Part shown: positions 8,568 to 20,835 of the stretch, piece by piece
Layout: the number at the start of each line of letters is the position of its first letter
Numbering within the stretch: the stretch's first letter is position 1
Assembly: GCF_024169515.1 (NCBI RefSeq)
Contig: NZ_JAMKCQ010000001.1
Span: 1,674,001 to 1,738,000 of the forward strand
Source of the DNA: Erwinia aphidicola
GTDB taxonomy: Bacteria; Pseudomonadota; Gammaproteobacteria; Enterobacterales; Enterobacteriaceae
DNA length: 64,000 nucleotides
Reading direction: 5' to 3'
Notes under the pieces: generated by a model
Database searches by the model: none
What the model was told of the DNA's origin: nothing
What the model saw: the letters and a program-made list of their open reading frames with translations, nothing else
Translations under genes and position numbers: made by a program

Positions 8568-9377
8568 TTACAGCACGAACTTCTCAATCGCGTGGGCGAC
8601 GCCATCTTCAAAGTTCGGCCGGGTGACAAACTGCGCCATCGCCTTCACTTTCTCAATGCCGTTGCCCATCGCCACGCCGGTTCCGGCATATTCCAGCATT
8701 GCCAGGTCATTCTCCTGGTCGCCGATAGCCATCACCTCTTCACGCTTCAGCCCCAGCAGATCCGCCAGCGCTTTAACGCCCGCTCCTTTATTGACGCTTT
8801 TATCGAGGATTTCGAGGTAGTAAGGCGAACTTTTCATGATGGTGTAGCGATCGTACGCTTCCTGCGGGATCTGTTTAATCGCCGCATCCAACTGTTCTGG
8901 CGGGTCGATCATCATCACTTTCGGGAAGCTCAGGCTGCGGTCCATTTCAGCGACGTCGCGCTGGCGCAGCGGAATACCGGTCAGCCACGCCTCATGGACG
9001 GTATATTCACTGATATCCTTATTCGGCGTGAACAGCTCGGTTTTGGTCAGCGCCTGGAAATGCACGCCCAGCTCGCGCGCCAGCTTTTCGAAGTAGAGAT
9101 AATCATCGAAATGCAGCGCCACTTCCGCCACGCACTCACCGCTTTCCGCCTTTTGAACCAGTGCGCCGTTGTTGGTGATGCAGTACTGCCCCGGCTGCTG
9201 TAAATCCAGCTCCCTCAGGTAGTTCTGGACGCCGACAAACGGGCGCCCGGTCGCCAGGACAATCGCCACGCCGTTATCGCGCGCCGCCTGAATGGCCTGC
9301 TTCACGCCTGGGGTGATCTGGTGCTGTGGATTCAGTAACGTGCCGTCCATATCAATCGCAATCAGTTTTATCGCCAT
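8568..9377 (-). CDS. yidA: HAD-superfamily sugar-phosphate phosphatase YidA
   Basis: A 269-residue Cof-type HAD phosphatase that begins MAIKLIAIDMDGTLL. The nucleophile and acid/base Asp are D9 and D11, motif II is the ATGRP stretch, and motif IV is GDQENDLAMLEYAG. E. coli YidA dephosphorylates several sugar phosphates with Mg2+ in the cytoplasm. ATG 9377 is chosen because it matches the family start and has GAGG five bases upstream; an ATG 18 bp earlier is unsupported. A separate promoter is likely, since the upstream gene belongs to a different locus. Confidence 0.93.
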   Translation of the reverse strand: MAIKLIAIDMDGTLLNPQHQITPGVKQAIQAARDNGVAIVLATGRPFVGVQNYLRELDLQQPGQYCITNNGALVQKAESGECVAEVALHFDDYLYFEKLARELGVHFQALTKTELFTPNKDISEYTVHEAWLTGIPLRQRDVAEMDRSLSFPKVMMIDPPEQLDAAIKQIPQEAYDRYTIMKSSPYYLEILDKSVNKGAGVKALADLLGLKREEVMAIGDQENDLAMLEYAGTGVAMGNGIEKVKAMAQFVTRPNFEDGVAHAIEKFVL

Positions 9378-9468
9378 ACCATCCTCGTTAGCCAACAGTT
9401 TGTTCCCATGCTAGCGCGATTCAGCTCATGATCACCAGCCTGATTACGCGCTGAACGGCACGCATCCA

Positions 9469-10773
9469 TCAGCGCTGCGCTGCCAGCGGTTTATTAACAA
9501 AGAAACCGTAGCTGATCGCACCCAGCATCAGCAGCCCGGCCCCGAGCAGGAACACGTTGGTGAATTTTCCGGTCATATCCAGAATCACCCCGGTAACAAT
9601 CGGTGCCATTGCGGCGCCAAGGAAGCCGCCAAAGTTCTGAATCGCCCCGAGTGACGCCACCTGATCCTTCGGCGCGATGTCGGTCGCCAGCGTCCAGATA
9701 GCCCCCTGTGGCATCTGCGAGCAGAAGTAGCCCAGCGACAGCAGGGTAATCGCCAGCGGGGTACTGTCGACGAACGGGATCGGGGCGACAAAGCAGGCTG
9801 CCAGCGCCGCCCCCGCAACGATGGGGATCTTACGCGCGTGAATGGCCTTCATGCCGCCTCGCACCAGCTTATCGGACAGCATCCCGCCCACCAGCACGCC
9901 GAGGATCCCGGCAAAGAAGGGAATCGAGGCAATCCAGCCGGTCTGCTTCAGGCTAAAGCCGAGCGATTTTTCCAGATAGCTTGGCAGCCAGGTGAGATAC
10001 ACCCAGATGGTAAACATGATGGAGAAGTTACCGATCACCATAAACCACGTGGTGCGGTGCTTAAACAGCGCGCCCCAGCTGGTTTTGACCACGTTTTCCC
10101 CGGCGGCCGTGACGCTGCGGTGCCCGGCATGGATCAGCGCATCTTCACGCGCATCCGGATCGCGGTAAAACTTCCACCACGCCAGCAGCAGTGGGAGCCC
10201 CATCAGGCCGATTGCCATAAACATCCCGCGCCAGCCAAAGCTCAGCAGCAGCACGGTCAGGATTGGCGGGGCGATGGCGTTAGCGATCTGCGAACCGGTA
10301 TTGATGATTGAGGTTGGCAGGCCGCGCTCTTTATCGCCAAACCAGCGGTGGGTGATTTTAATGCCGGAGGTAAAGAACGGCGATTCGGAAATACCCAGCA
10401 GCATACGCAGGCCGTAAAACACCGAGTAGCTGTTGACAAAAGCGGCGAGGAAAGTGAAGCCGGACCACAGCCCCAGCGCCCAGGAGAACATGCGTTTCGG
10501 GCCGAACTTATCCACCAGCCAGCCCGCCGGCAGGTTGGCCAGCGCATACGGCCAGAGGAAGGCCGACAGCAGCAGCCCCATTTCGGTCTGCGAGAAGCCA
10601 AACTCGGCGGCAATGGTGGTGTTGGCGATGCTGAGATTGGCGCGATCCAGATAGTTAACCACCGCTGCCAGCAGCAGGATAAAGATAATGCCCCAGCGCA
10701 GGCGAGAGATCGGCGGCCGGTTGGCGGCCAGCGGCTGCACGGAGGAGGTTGCGGCTACAGAGGTCTCTTTCAT
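9469..10773 (-). CDS. MFS sugar-acid transporter (ACS family, galactonate-carrier-like)
   Basis: A 434-residue protein with about 12 membrane helices and the ACS signature VVNYLDRANLSIA in helix 1. The segment GAIWTLATDIAPKDQVASLGAIQNFGG is typical of galactonate/glucarate-type carriers. Its ATG overlaps the stop of the YhcH-type gene (ATGA), so translation is probably coupled, and it is the last gene of the four-gene unit that starts at 13515. It should import the keto-acid or sugar acid processed by the aldolase and kinase of this unit. The substrate is unknown. Confidence 0.82.
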   Translation of the reverse strand: MKETSVAATSSVQPLAANRPPISRLRWGIIFILLLAAVVNYLDRANLSIANTTIAAEFGFSQTEMGLLLSAFLWPYALANLPAGWLVDKFGPKRMFSWALGLWSGFTFLAAFVNSYSVFYGLRMLLGISESPFFTSGIKITHRWFGDKERGLPTSIINTGSQIANAIAPPILTVLLLSFGWRGMFMAIGLMGLPLLLAWWKFYRDPDAREDALIHAGHRSVTAAGENVVKTSWGALFKHRTTWFMVIGNFSIMFTIWVYLTWLPSYLEKSLGFSLKQTGWIASIPFFAGILGVLVGGMLSDKLVRGGMKAIHARKIPIVAGAALAACFVAPIPFVDSTPLAITLLSLGYFCSQMPQGAIWTLATDIAPKDQVASLGAIQNFGGFLGAAMAPIVTGVILDMTGKFTNVFLLGAGLLMLGAISYGFFVNKPLAAQR

Positions 10774-11261
10774 GATGATGTCTCGTCAGTAAACAGGCTC
10801 AGGTGAATTTTGATTACCGCTTTGCGGATGCGGGAAACACCGTGGGTCTGGCAACAGGGGCGATGAACATCATGGGGAAACAGCACCACAAAGGTATCCG
10901 CTTCCAGCGCAATCATCGATTCATTGTGGGTCTGATGGTAGAACACGATATCGCGCTGTTCGGCGTCGTCTTCGACTACCACATGGCTTGGGTGCGCGCG
11001 CGCCACGCCGATGCTCTCTTCACCGGACAGCAGATACTGAATATCAACATAGTTAACATGTGACTCGGCGCGGCGGGCGCTGGCCGGTTCGGTTGCCATG
11101 GTCTGATAGAGGCAGAACATCTTATTATCCGGCAGGATGTCGAATTTTCCCGGTTCCAGCGCGGCAAAATCCGTGGCGGCAATCCATTCCAAAGCCTGAT
11201 TAATCACCGGGTGCAGGGTGTGACGTTCCCTCGCCCAGTCGTTGCGATCGCAAAAAATCAT
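10770..11261 (-). CDS. YhcH/YjgK/YiaL-family protein, probable keto-acid anomerase
   Basis: The 163-residue protein matches the YhcH/YjgK/YiaL cupin family; landmarks are ESHVNYVDIQYLLSGEE, HQTHNESMIALEADTFVVLFPHDVHRP and the C-terminal RKAVIKI. E. coli YhcH (NanQ) is reported to speed ring opening of N-acetylneuraminate so that NanA aldolase can act on it. Here the gene lies between a NanA/DapA-type aldolase and a transporter, so the same role on a cyclic 2-keto acid is likely. It overlaps the transporter start by 4 bp. Confidence 0.82.
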   Translation of the reverse strand: MIFCDRNDWARERHTLHPVINQALEWIAATDFAALEPGKFDILPDNKMFCLYQTMATEPASARRAESHVNYVDIQYLLSGEESIGVARAHPSHVVVEDDAEQRDIVFYHQTHNESMIALEADTFVVLFPHDVHRPCCQTHGVSRIRKAVIKIHLSLFTDETSS

Positions 11262-11342
11262 CGTCGTTGTCCCGTATTGTTATTTGTTTGGCGGGTGTGG
11301 GTACAGCGGGCAGCCCCTGGTAGCGCTGCCCGGCGCGAACAG

Positions 11343-12266
11343 CTAGCCCGCGATTTTCTTCTGCCACAGCGTGGTGCCCTGCTGGATTTGATCCAGCAGC
11401 ACGCCGAGGCCCCAGAATTTTTCCAGCACGTTATCTTTGTTCACGCGGCAGAACTCGCTGCTGAACGTGCCCAGATGCTGATGATAAATTTTGGCATTTT
11501 TCGGGTAGCCCAGCGTCTCCGTGACCGCGGACAGCGACAGGAACAGCGACAGCTCCTGGGCTTTTTCCGGCTGCTCTGCCCCGTGGTGATACAGCCAGTG
11601 ATACAGCTCCGGGTGGAAGTTGGTAAACACACCGCTGAAGCCTTTCGAGCCTGCCTGGATAGCGGGCCAGGCGATCGCCGCGTTGGCGTTGATGATATTG
11701 AACGGCGTGCCCTCTGCCAGCTTCACGCGGCGCTGCACGGTCGGCAGGTCGCAGCTGACATCTTTCAGCACCACGAAGCGGCCGCTTTTGGCGCAGAAGC
11801 TGAACTCTTCGTCGCTCAGCAGGCGGCGATACGGGGCCGGGCACTCGTAAAGGCCAAGCGGCATGCTGGCTGGCAGGGCTTCCAGCAGCGCGTTCAGCGT
11901 GGAGAAGAACACCTCGCTACCCTCGTTTTTCGGGTCAAGATGGTTGGTCACCAGCACCAGCGCATCGATGCCGGTGGCGGCCATCGCGCTCAGCTCTTCG
12001 ATCTGCGCGTCAAGCGCATCGCTGATATGTCCGGAGGCAATCACCGGTACGCGGCCCTGCACTTTGCCGACCACAAATTCCGCAAGCGATACGCGCTCCT
12101 GCAGCGACAGGAACTGCATTTCGCTCGACTGACAGACGGCAAACAGCGCATCCACGCCCTGCGTCAGATACCAGTCAATTAAACGTTCGAGGCCCGGATA
12201 GTCGATCTGGTTATCAGGGGTAAACGGCGTCAACATCACCGGGACAATGCCTTCAATCTTCTTCAT
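11343..12266 (-). CDS. DapA/NanA-family class I aldolase
   Basis: A 307-residue (beta/alpha)8 lyase of the dihydrodipicolinate synthase / N-acetylneuraminate lyase family. The Schiff-base lysine is K168 (FVVLKDVS) and the partner tyrosine Y140 (GLYECPAPYR). The usual GTTGE/GSTGE loop is replaced by CQSSEM, so it is neither DapA nor a standard NanA. It should cleave a 2-keto-3-deoxy acid to pyruvate and an aldehyde. ATG 12266 is preceded by AGGAG with good spacing; the frame is open far upstream, but that part overlaps the kinase gene and looks non-coding. Confidence 0.82.
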   Translation of the reverse strand: MKKIEGIVPVMLTPFTPDNQIDYPGLERLIDWYLTQGVDALFAVCQSSEMQFLSLQERVSLAEFVVGKVQGRVPVIASGHISDALDAQIEELSAMAATGIDALVLVTNHLDPKNEGSEVFFSTLNALLEALPASMPLGLYECPAPYRRLLSDEEFSFCAKSGRFVVLKDVSCDLPTVQRRVKLAEGTPFNIINANAAIAWPAIQAGSKGFSGVFTNFHPELYHWLYHHGAEQPEKAQELSLFLSLSAVTETLGYPKNAKIYHQHLGTFSSEFCRVNKDNVLEKFWGLGVLLDQIQQGTTLWQKKIAG

Positions 12267-12309
12267 CTTGTTCTCCTGATGGCAGCGTACTGCCTGAAAA
12301 TGGGGCGGT

Positions 12310-13515
12310 TCAGCGCTGCGCCAGTCGCGCAACCACCTGGGGGTGATCGGGCATATTGCTGGCCCCTTCACGCTCCACCGCCAGTGAAGCAAACGCCGCG
12401 GCATAGGTCGCCGCCTGCGCAATGGTCTGTCCGCTTGCCAGCGCGGCGGCGAAGGCGCCGTTAAAGGCATCGCCCGCGCCGGTGGTATCAACGCTGAGCG
12501 CCGGAAATGCCGGAATATGCTGGAACTGGCCGTTATCGAGGATCAGCGCGCCGCGCGAGCTCATGGTGATAATCACCCGCTTCGCGCCCTGGCGCACGAT
12601 GGCCTGCGCCGCTTCTCTGGCGCTCTCCAGATCCGTCACCTCAACCCCCGAGAGCAGCGACGCCTCGGTCTCATTGGGGGTGATCACGTCGACATACTGC
12701 AGGCATTTGAGTACATCGTCCGAGAACGGTGCCGGATTCATAATCACCCGCACGCCCAGCGTATTGGCCAGCTTCATGGCGTTGAGCGTGGCGGAGAAGT
12801 TGTTCTCCAGCTGTAGCAGCAAGACGTCAGCGCCGGACAGCTCGTGCGTCATCTCCGCCACTTCGCCATCGGTGAGCGTCTGATTGGCGCCGGAGTAGAT
12901 GGCGATCATGTTTTCGCCATCCTGCTGCGACACATAGATAATCGCATTGCCGGTCGGCTCGCTTTCACTCTGATAGAGCTTGAAGGAGTGAATATCCGAT
13001 GCCGAAAGGTGATCGAAAGCAAACTGGCTGAACTGGTCTTTACCCACTTTAGAGACAAAGTGCACCCGCGCCCCGGTACGGCTGGCGGCCATTGCCTGAT
13101 TGGCCCCTTTGCCACCCGGACCCAGCGTGCTGCCAAGCGCCAGCAGCGATTCACCGCCTCTGGGAAAGCGCGCGACCTTCGCCACGATATCGACGTTAAA
13201 CGAGCCAAGGATACACACCCGCCCCTGAGTTTTACGCTTGCCGCGCTGCCCGCTCAGGCGCTGGCTCTCCAGCCGCTGCAGCAGCACCTCAAAGTTGCCG
13301 CCGGTCTCTGAAATCAGCCTGGCCTGCAGATTGCGGCGTAACACCATCGCCCCGCCGTGGCAGCGCTGAATCAATCCCAGCCCCGCCAGCGCCGCCAGAT
13401 CGCTGCGAATCGTCTCTTTCGATACGGCAAAGGTCCCGGCCAGCCAGGCGACGCTCAGCGTTTCATGGCGATCGAGATACTCAAGAATGTGGTTACGCCG
13501 CTGTTCCAGATACAT
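12310..13515 (-). CDS. DeoR-type HTH domain fused to a PfkB/ribokinase-family sugar kinase
   Basis: A 401-residue fusion. Residues 1-57 form a DeoR-type winged helix (RRNHILEYLDRHETLSVAWL, then VSKETIRSDLAAL and GLIQRCHGGAM). A basic linker covers about 60-98, and residues 98-401 are a ribokinase-type PfkB domain with GPGGKGANQA near 132 and the catalytic DTTGAGDAFNGAF near the end. It could both phosphorylate a sugar and sense it as a repressor. It heads the unit with aldolase, anomerase and carrier. ATG 13515 has GAGG five bases upstream. Tandem AAACGGAAG repeats just upstream are a possible operator. Confidence 0.85.
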   Translation of the reverse strand: MYLEQRRNHILEYLDRHETLSVAWLAGTFAVSKETIRSDLAALAGLGLIQRCHGGAMVLRRNLQARLISETGGNFEVLLQRLESQRLSGQRGKRKTQGRVCILGSFNVDIVAKVARFPRGGESLLALGSTLGPGGKGANQAMAASRTGARVHFVSKVGKDQFSQFAFDHLSASDIHSFKLYQSESEPTGNAIIYVSQQDGENMIAIYSGANQTLTDGEVAEMTHELSGADVLLLQLENNFSATLNAMKLANTLGVRVIMNPAPFSDDVLKCLQYVDVITPNETEASLLSGVEVTDLESAREAAQAIVRQGAKRVIITMSSRGALILDNGQFQHIPAFPALSVDTTGAGDAFNGAFAAALASGQTIAQAATYAAAFASLAVEREGASNMPDHPQVVARLAQR

Positions 13516-13792
13516 AGTCACCTCTTTGTATTAAGAGACTAAGGGAGCACGATACGTTTAAAAGTGATAGCGGTCATAGCGCGCGGGGAAAAACGGAAGC
13601 AAACGGAAGGGAAACCAAAGGGTGGAATGGTAGGCTGCTATTTTAAGCTAAGCCTGTAGTTAAAATAACCATCGGCACTCATTTAACTTAACCACGGGTC
13701 AGTGATATGTCGATGCGCTTAACATGACGAGCAGACGTGTCGAAATTATGCTCTTTTTTCGACATGAGAAAAATAACGCGCAGAGTGCAGGC
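13516..13792. other. Intergenic region upstream of the HTH-kinase operon
   Basis: This stretch lies between the HTH-kinase start and the gyrB terminator. Beyond the tandem repeat at 13589-13610 it has only AT-rich sequence suitable for a minus-strand promoter. I see no small gene and no strong consensus promoter that I could assign. Confidence 0.4.
13589..13610. promoter_or_regulatory. Candidate DeoR-type operator (tandem AAACGGAAG)
   Basis: Two copies of a 10-mer, AAACGGAAGC and AAACGGAAGG, stand head to tail about 75 bp upstream of the HTH-kinase start. Read on the minus strand they give repeated CTTCCGTTT, similar in shape to the T-rich CTTTCGTTT repeats bound by DeoR-family regulators such as AgaR. 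Autoregulation by the fused HTH domain is inferred. Confidence 0.4.
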
Positions 13793-13855
13793 GAAAAAAA
13801 AGCAGACCCGAAAGTCTGCTTTCTACTGTGGGGCGACCGGAAAAGAAGGTCGCCC
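13793..13855 (-). terminator. Rho-independent terminator of gyrB (plus a second hairpin)
   Basis: On the minus strand AGCAGAC (13814-13820) pairs with GTCTGCT (13801-13807), followed by a run of at least seven T: a standard terminator at the end of the dnaA-dnaN-recF-gyrB operon. A second stem, GGGCGACC with GGTCGCCC (13831-13855), lies between it and the gyrB stop. Confidence 0.9.
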
Positions 13856-13871
13856 GAAGGAGGTTTATCAA

Positions 13872-17383
<3,512 letters not shown>

Positions 17384-17450
17384 AACGAATCCAGCGTGAA
17401 GGGGATTTTACCTGACATATGCGATCCAGGCCGTCGGCGGCGCAGCCAGT

Positions 17451-17542
17451 CTGGTTACGGCCAGCGCACAGAACTTGGGAGCATACTGAAGTATGTGACC
17501 AAGGGCGAGCACTGCCCGGGACCAGAATGGCAAGTAAGCCAG
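17451..17542 (+). repeat. ERIC-like imperfect palindrome in the dnaN-recF gap
   Basis: The centre (17474-17503) folds as outer stem CTTGG/CCAAG, a GAG/TGA internal loop, inner stem CATAC/GTATG and a TGAA loop. That is the architecture of the ERIC core (CCCCAG-GAG-CTTAC/GTAAG-TGA-CTGGGG), but both stems have different, compensated bases. The outer arms, CTGGTTACGGCCA (17451) and TGGCAAGTAAGCCAG (17528), pair imperfectly and do not resemble the normal ERIC ends seen at 37351 and 58191. It lies inside a core operon, between the dnaN stop and recF start. Confidence 0.65.
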
Positions 17543-17553
17543 GCCGATATTCT

Positions 17554-18654
17554 CTACAATCTCATCGGCATGACAACGTAGGCTGCAGACTGACTGGCCG
17601 CATCTTCGATCTGCACGCTGGACACGGAGTCGGTCAGCAGCAGACGCACGTTCTCGCACTTCAGCGCGTTAAGCACATCCAGCACGTAGCTGACGTTAAA
17701 GCCAATTTCGAGATCGGTGCCGCCGTAGGTGACATCCAGCATCTCTTCCGCTTCTTCCTGCTCCGGGTTATTCGCGGTAATTTTCAGCTGATTTTCGCTG
17801 ATATACAGGCGAACGCCGCGGAACTTCTCGTTGGAGAGAATGGCGGCACGCGAGAAGGCCTGCTTCAGCAGATCGCAGCTGGCATCCAGCGTTTTGTCCG
17901 GATTCTTCGGCAATACGCGGCGATAGTCCGGGAAACGGCCATCAACCAGCTTCGAGGTAAAGATAAAGTCACCCACGTGCGCACGAATATTGTTGCTGCC
18001 GATCTGCACCTGCAGTGGCGTGTCGCCACCATCCAGCAGACGCACCAGCTCAATCACCCCTTTACGCGGCACGATCACCGAATGGCTCGGCAGCGTTTGG
18101 CCGACCGGCATCGAGCAGACTGCCAGACGGTGCCCGTCGGTTGCCACGGTGCGCAGCTCTTCGCCTTCGGTTTCAAACAGCATCCCGTTGAGGTAGTAGC
18201 GCACGTCCTGATGAGCCATAGAGAACTGCGTGGCTTCGATCAGGCGCTTCATCGTCGCCTGCGGCAGAGTGAATTCAACTTCACTCTGCCAGTCGTCGAG
18301 GTTCGGGAAGTCGCTGGCGGGCAGGGTGGAGAGCGAGAAGCGGCTGCGGCCGGAGCGCACCAGCATTCTTTCGCCGTCCAGAATCACCGCGATCTCCGCA
18401 CCTTCCGGCAGGCCACGGCAGATATCAAAGAATTTGCGCGCCGGCACGGTAGTCGCGCCCGGTTCGTGGTCCTGCGTCAGCGCAACGCGGGCCACCATCT
18501 CCATTTCTAAATCGGTACCGGTCAGCAGCAGGGTGCCTTCATTAACCTGCAGCAGCAGGTTACCGAGGATAGGCAGCGTCGGGCGGCCGCCTAACGGGCT
18601 GCTGACCTGCTGTAATGGCTTGAGTAAATGCTCGCGTTCTACAATAAATTTCAT
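17554..18654 (-). CDS. dnaN: DNA polymerase III sliding clamp (beta subunit)
   Basis: A 366-residue protein, the same length as E. coli DnaN, starting MKFIVEREHLLKPLQQVS and ending AAYVVMPMRL. Two head-to-tail copies of the three-domain clamp encircle DNA and tether polymerase III. It starts 2 bp after the dnaA stop, so the two are cotranscribed. The C-terminal peptide that forms part of the partner-binding cleft is intact, so the repeat inserted directly behind the stop codon has not damaged the gene. Confidence 0.98.
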   Translation of the reverse strand: MKFIVEREHLLKPLQQVSSPLGGRPTLPILGNLLLQVNEGTLLLTGTDLEMEMVARVALTQDHEPGATTVPARKFFDICRGLPEGAEIAVILDGERMLVRSGRSRFSLSTLPASDFPNLDDWQSEVEFTLPQATMKRLIEATQFSMAHQDVRYYLNGMLFETEGEELRTVATDGHRLAVCSMPVGQTLPSHSVIVPRKGVIELVRLLDGGDTPLQVQIGSNNIRAHVGDFIFTSKLVDGRFPDYRRVLPKNPDKTLDASCDLLKQAFSRAAILSNEKFRGVRLYISENQLKITANNPEQEEAEEMLDVTYGGTDLEIGFNVSYVLDVLNALKCENVRLLLTDSVSSVQIEDAASQSAAYVVMPMRL

Positions 18655-18656
18655 AG

Positions 18657-20048
18657 TCAGGAAGATAGTGTTCTGATGAGATTTGAGAAATCTTCTTTAA
18701 TGTCGTGACTCTCTTCGCGCAGCTGCTCAATTTTTCGGCAGGCATGTAGCACGGTGGTATGGTCACGACCCCCGAAAGCATCACCGATTTCCGGCAGACT
18801 GTGGTTGGTCAGTTCTTTTGCCATCGCCATCGCCATCTGGCGCGGGCGGGCTACCGAGCGCGAACGGCGCTTCGACAGTAAATCGGCCACTTTGATTTTA
18901 TAATACTCGGCGACGGTCTTCTGAATATTATCAATGGTGACCAGCTTCTCCTGCAAGGCCAGCAGATCGCGCAGCGCTTCGCGCACGAAATCGATGGTAA
19001 TGGCCCGGCCGGTAAAGTTGGCGTTAGCGATCACGCGGTTCAGCGCCCCTTCCAGCTCGCGCACGTTAGAGCGCAGGCGCTTGGCAATAAAGAAGGCCAC
19101 TTCGCCCGGCAGACGAATGTCGTTTTCGTCAGCCTTTTTCATCAGGATCGCCACGCGGGTTTCCAGTTCTGGCGGTTCGATCGCGACCGTCAGCCCCCAG
19201 CCGAAGCGGGATTTCAGTCGATCCTCAACGCCGTTGATCTCTTTCGGATAACGATCTGAGGTCAGAATGATCTGCTGATTACCTTCCAGCAGGGCATTAA
19301 AGGTGTGGAAAAACTCTTCCTGCGATCGCTCTTTATTCGCAAAGAACTGAATGTCATCGATCAGCAGCGCATCAACCGAACGGTAGTAGCGCTTAAACTC
19401 TTCAATGGCGTTGTTCTGCAGCGCTTTGACCATGTCCTGTACAAAACGCTCGGAGTGCATGTACACCACTTTGGCATTCGGCTTGCGCGCCATAATGCCG
19501 TTACCCACCGCGTGCAGCAGGTGCGTTTTACCCAGACCGGTGCCGCCATAAAGGAACAGCGGGTTATAGGCTCCGCCAGGGTTATCCGCCACCTGGCGTG
19601 CCGCCGCACGTGCCAGCTGGTTCGATTTACCCTCAACGAAGTTGTCAAAGTTGTGTTTAGTATTGACGTTGGAGCGGTAGGAGAGCTCGGCCGGAGCCGG
19701 CATATTGTCCCAGCTTGGCCGCATCGGCGCCGGGCGGCTGATAATGCCTGGAGAGCTGGCATTGGCGCTGGCTAACACGGGCTGGCTGATGGCCTGCGCC
19801 ACTGGCTTACTGCCGACTTCAAAACGCAGCAATGGCACATTGCTGCCGCAGAAGTCATTCAGCAAGGCATTAATATTATTCAGGTATTTATCCCGAACCC
19901 AGTCGAGTACAAAACGGTTTGGTGCATACAAGGCCAGCGTATTGTCATTCAGTTCGGCCTGCAAGGGGCGTATCCACATGCTGAATTCTGTGGCAGGTAG
20001 CTCATCCTGTAAACGGGCAAGACACTGTTGCCAAAGCGTTAGTGACAC
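18657..20048 (-). CDS. dnaA: Chromosomal replication initiator DnaA
   Basis: A 463-residue initiator. Domain I starts [20 protein letters not shown]; the AAA+ domain has Walker [10 protein letters not shown] and Walker B LLIDDIQF; domain IV ends with the DNA-binding [17 protein letters not shown] and [21 protein letters not shown]-DnaA opens oriC. The start is taken as the GTG at 20048, preceded by GGAG at 7 bp, because E. coli also uses GTG before SLxLWQQC; a GTG four codons upstream lacks a site at proper distance. It heads the dnaA-dnaN-recF-gyrB operon and is divergent from rpmH. Confidence 0.97.
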   Translation of the reverse strand: MSLTLWQQCLARLQDELPATEFSMWIRPLQAELNDNTLALYAPNRFVLDWVRDKYLNNINALLNDFCGSNVPLLRFEVGSKPVAQAISQPVLASANASSPGIISRPAPMRPSWDNMPAPAELSYRSNVNTKHNFDNFVEGKSNQLARAAARQVADNPGGAYNPLFLYGGTGLGKTHLLHAVGNGIMARKPNAKVVYMHSERFVQDMVKALQNNAIEEFKRYYRSVDALLIDDIQFFANKERSQEEFFHTFNALLEGNQQIILTSDRYPKEINGVEDRLKSRFGWGLTVAIEPPELETRVAILMKKADENDIRLPGEVAFFIAKRLRSNVRELEGALNRVIANANFTGRAITIDFVREALRDLLALQEKLVTIDNIQKTVAEYYKIKVADLLSKRRSRSVARPRQMAMAMAKELTNHSLPEIGDAFGGRDHTTVLHACRKIEQLREESHDIKEDFSNLIRTLSS

Positions 20049-20196
20049 GGCGGACTCCACTCGAAAAAGTTCGATAAGAAATAAAGGCGCTGAAGCGATA
20101 ATTTCATCATTGTTGACGCATGCCGATGATACGCATGCGAACCGCTATCCGCGGTTACTCCGCCCGTCCCCGACATTGATACTACTTTCGGGTTAG

Positions 20197-20293
20197 GATC
20201 CGACCCGGGGATCGTTAGCGGAAGGGCGGATCATAGCGTAAAGCGCAGCAGAGATCTTCACTTTCTACACAGTTTTGATCCAATTTATCCACA
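20197..20293 (-). promoter_or_regulatory. dnaA control region: DnaA box and GATC cluster
   Basis: A perfect DnaA box TTATCCACA lies at 20285-20293. Five GATC sites stand at 20197, 20210, 20229, 20253 and 20277, a density that allows Dam methylation and SeqA binding. In E. coli the dnaA promoters are autoregulated by DnaA and sequestered by SeqA after replication, and the same is inferred here. A TATGAT-like -10 lies on the minus strand near 20230, but I could not fix the -35. Confidence 0.7.
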
Positions 20294-20435
20294 GGGGCGG
20301 ATAGCGGGGATAAGTTTACGCCACCCTGCACAAAAGGCATTCAGGATCGTCTGCATTCGTTGAAATTTAATGGTGCCGTCACGTTATTGCCGCAAATGTC
20401 ATGTAACCGGATCGCGAGAAGATCCTGCGCGATCC

Positions 20436-20463
20436 TTGCGCTTTTTACTGGACACCGTATAAT
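20436..20463 (+). promoter_or_regulatory. rpmH promoter P1
   Basis: TTGCGC (20436-20441) and a perfect TATAAT (20458-20463) with 16-bp spacing form a sigma70 promoter towards rpmH. Confidence 0.75.
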
Positions 20464-20549
20464 TTGTGCCCCGGCGTGTGCGCCATGGCCGTTTTGGCTG
20501 TTTTTCGGTCACTACGGGCAATCAGGATGCGCTTTTCACGCGAAGTAAA

Positions 20550-20578
20550 TTGACTCTGGACTGTACAATTATTACAAT
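20550..20578 (+). promoter_or_regulatory. rpmH promoter P2
   Basis: TTGACT (20550-20555) and TACAAT (20573-20578) with the ideal 17-bp spacing. Multiple promoters upstream of rpmH are known in E. coli. Confidence 0.75.
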
Positions 20579-20665
20579 CCCGCCTCTTTATTAAAGACAC
20601 ACTGAGGCGTCGGTCGTTTTTTCGGGCCAGATAACGCGTCACCAAGTGAAATTTTTCAAGTTTAG

Positions 20666-20818
<153 letters not shown>

Positions 20819-20835
20819 TAAAAGCTAACCGCTGA

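Noticed and set aside
11211..12182. A 323-codon open frame opposite the aldolase gene
   Set aside because: Antisense of a well-supported aldolase; composition rich in Arg, Gln, His and Ala, no family motif.
17419..18510. A 363-codon open frame opposite dnaN
   Set aside because: Antisense of dnaN with typical shadow composition; its 5' part runs through the ERIC-like repeat.
20285..20293. DnaA box upstream of dnaA read as oriC
   Set aside because: Only one clear box is present, without a 13-mer AT-rich unwinding region or a box cluster; in enterics oriC lies elsewhere, next to mnmG/mioC.
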